Notes under the pieces: generated by a model
Told to the model about the DNA's origin: nothing
The model's database searches: none
The model's input: the letters and a program-made list of their open reading frames with translations, nothing else
Translations under genes and position numbers: made by a program
Shown: positions 39,801 to 42,800 of the stretch, one piece after another
Position numbering within the stretch: position 1 is the stretch's first letter
Layout of the letters: the number at the start of each line of letters is the position of its first letter
Source: Blastobasis lacticolella
Taxonomy: Eukaryota > Arthropoda > Insecta > Lepidoptera > Blastobasidae
Assembly (NCBI GenBank): GCA_905147135.1
Contig: LR990039.1
Coordinates: forward strand, 33,849,708 to 33,913,707
Reading direction: 5' to 3'
Length of the DNA: 64,000 nt

Positions 39801-42800
39801 ATATACCGATTTAAGTAACACATGGTTTGTATATATTTCTGATCATAACAATCGCAATGTTTTCCCTCACCCTAAGAGCGTCGGTTAGTATTCGACGTAC
39901 ATAACTGATAAAAGAGTCATTGGTACATGGATTCGAATATGGTACCTCTCACCGAAGCTCCGAAGTCACCGAAGCTTTGTACACCGACCGATTTGTGCCA
40001 CCTGAACGTCGTTGGTCACGGGGTGTTCAACCAGTCTCAGACAGACCTCACAACCCACGATTTCTACCATACTCGCTCCTTACTCACCACTTTAATCCAA
40101 TGGTTCCAGCAGAAGGTAAACTCCTCTTTGTCGATGAAGCCATCCTGGTTCTTATCGAAGATCTGGAAGATATGCTGCGCCCGGTCTTCGGCCAGCGGGT
40201 AGATGTGGCCTTTCTCGTTGCGGAACAGAGCCTTGCAGATCAACTGGAACTCCTTGAAGTCCAGCTTGCCGTCCCTGGGAATAGAAGGACAGGGTTAATA
40301 AAAAAAACTCTTTAGCAAGAATTCGCAGCGGCTACGCAGAAGAGTTTTGACACCCTGGCACGTCCAAGGACAAGCTGATACCATCTTGGAATTCGCAAAA
40401 ATTTAACAAGGAAGCACCTGAATAAAAAAAGCTTTAATAGCACAAGCCACTGCTGGACTTTAATTTCGCCCGCATTACTGGAGAGTTCTGACACTTGCGG
40501 GTTGCAGAAAACACACTACGGAAAACACTGCTGCCCATTTTCTGGTCCAACCAGGTCCCAGCTGGAACTGCAGCTATTAGTCGCCTTTTAAATGATTTTT
40601 ATACACCTGATGAAAATGTATACAATTATATATTATACGCCTTTGACTTAAATGAGATATACAAAATACTTTTAATTGTATTATGTACCTATTAATAGCG
40701 AGCTGTACCATGATTGATAGACAGACTCCTTGAATGAAGGACACTCTTTGTAAGCTTATGTACGAAACTGTCATACTGATTCATTGTCCTAATATACCTA
40801 ACATCTTATTTGTTACCATCTTATACAGAATATAAGTGTACTTACTTACTAGAAAAACATAAAGATATAGCAGACAATCTGATTTAAATAAAAACAGTAC
40901 TTAAATGTGCATTCATCATCATCTTGGCGTTAATATCCCGGTTGTGCTCTCACGCACGAGGGCCCGGGGTCCGCCTTGACCATGATCCAGGATTTGGCAG
41001 GTCAGGTAATTACAGTGGAGCGACTGCCATCTGACCTCGATGACCCTACTACCAGGGGATCCTGACCAGATTGGATCATGGTTACACATTCAGTCGCCTG
41101 AATGTGCAGGTTTCGTCACGATGTTTTCCCTCACCGTAAGAGCATCGGTTAGTATTCAACTAATGTACGTAACTCAGAAAACAGTCATTGGTACATGGCC
41201 GGAGCGGGATTCGAACCCGGGACCTCAGGTTTACGAGTCGGATACTCTAACCGCTCGGCCACCGACGCTCCTACTTAAATGTGCATTATACTGTACAAAA
41301 CATTAATACCTACCTATGTCGAGGTCTGGTACTGGTAGCTTAAGATATCAGTAATTTATAAATTACTTGATAAAAACCAGTATAGATCAATTTCATTATG
41401 AGGTTGCACTGAATACACTGCCATAAAAGGCTTTTTACACTGTTCAAGTTGATAAGTAATTTATTTAAAATTCAGTCCTTGGTCAACTACAACTTGGTAG
41501 TTGCTCATTAAGTAGACAAGTGATTTAGTAAATAGAATCTAGTAAAATTGTTGGGCAGGTAAGCCCCCCCTGGGTGTAGCCATGCTCTGTACACTTGTGT
41601 GTAAACAGACAATTAAGTTGTTTAGTGGTAACTTAGTGTTCAATATGAGGTAAAGCACTGGCTCCTTACTACTTAACTCTTAATCTGTGTAAATGATTAT
41701 TGACTAAATTTTAACTTAAAATGAAGTTTCTCATTTAGTTAACTACTTAATCACTTATAAAACGAACTGTATAAAGTAGTCATAAAATATTGAATCAAAA
41801 TTAGGCAAAGATGTTGACAACAATGAAAGGAGAAGGACACTCCCTGAAAGATATTCTTGCATGTTTTTAATAAGAGGGGATTTACCTTGTTTCGAGGAAT
41901 TTATTTGTCATGAGCAAAAAATGAGAGTAGTTAGGTATTAAGGCTGAGTGGAATGTATGTAAAGGTCGGAACAAAAACCCATGTCGGACACCAACCGTTT
42001 TAAATTCTACAGAATTATCTTCACTAACATACTTGTACCATGTCCAATGCCTACATCCTACTTCCTTTAATAACTTTTGTAAAATTCAGCATAATATTTT
42101 TAGTTTTCAGTAGTTAATTTTATGAAAAGGATACCAGAAATAGATTCTAAAACCGATACTTTATGGATCTGACAGTGTATTTTGTAAAACAGTATACGTA
42201 CCTAGTTTAAATCCCTTTTTAATATAAGTAAGCATGATCTTATTAGCTAGAAATACCTACCTACTTAGAAATGTGCACAGACGTATACCAGAAAATAAGC
42301 TGAAGCATTTCGTATTGTGTGCATCACTAAGGCTCCAATTGCAATGAGTTACACCAGGTTTCATTATAACAAGAAGAACAGTGTCACATTGTAGAATCTT
42401 ATTTTTATGGAATTCGCAAAACATCTGTAAGTCTTCGCATTGCTAGTTCTCTACTAATCAAACACAACAAGAGCTTAGTTTTAGCTATAAACAATAATAC
42501 GGGAACTACTAAAATTAAATTAAATAAAAATATAAATTATCAACAAACTTATTTTTAAAATACTAAAAACTAGTCATTCTTCTGTTAAGAATATTAATAT
42601 CTCTGCTATACCCATGAATGCACTGCATATACTCAAAATATTATTATAAAAGGCAACTAAAGTATTCTTAAATTTCAGACTCAAAAGAATTTTAATTTCT
42701 GTATTTCAGTTATCACGGTATTCTGTTTTAATACTCCTTAACCCATCACTTTCCAGTGACTCGATAACGGGATTGGCAAATCGATTTTCCATTGTAACCT

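Larger units (their letters stand above)
32634..39854 (+). mobile_element. Ty3/gypsy-like LTR retrotransposon, defective pol, identical LTRs
   Basis: Two 323-bp LTRs (32638-32960 and 39528-39850) begin TGTTAGCAG and end ATCATAACA and are identical by eye. The target duplication ATCG is at 32634-32637 and 39851-39854. After the 5' LTR, TCAGAAGTG could pair with the 3' acceptor stem of tRNA-Leu as primer site. Pol fragments follow in the order protease end, reverse transcriptase, RNase H, integrase. There are frameshifts and deletions, and gag is nearly absent. The element is antisense to the nicotinamidase gene within intron 2. No envelope gene was seen. Confidence 0.95.

Noticed and set aside
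40900..41306. Frame containing GSWLHIQSPECAGFVTMF and similar frames at 10703, 22240 and 26415
   Set aside because: These are chance translations of the family A SINE body, present in either orientation at several loci.
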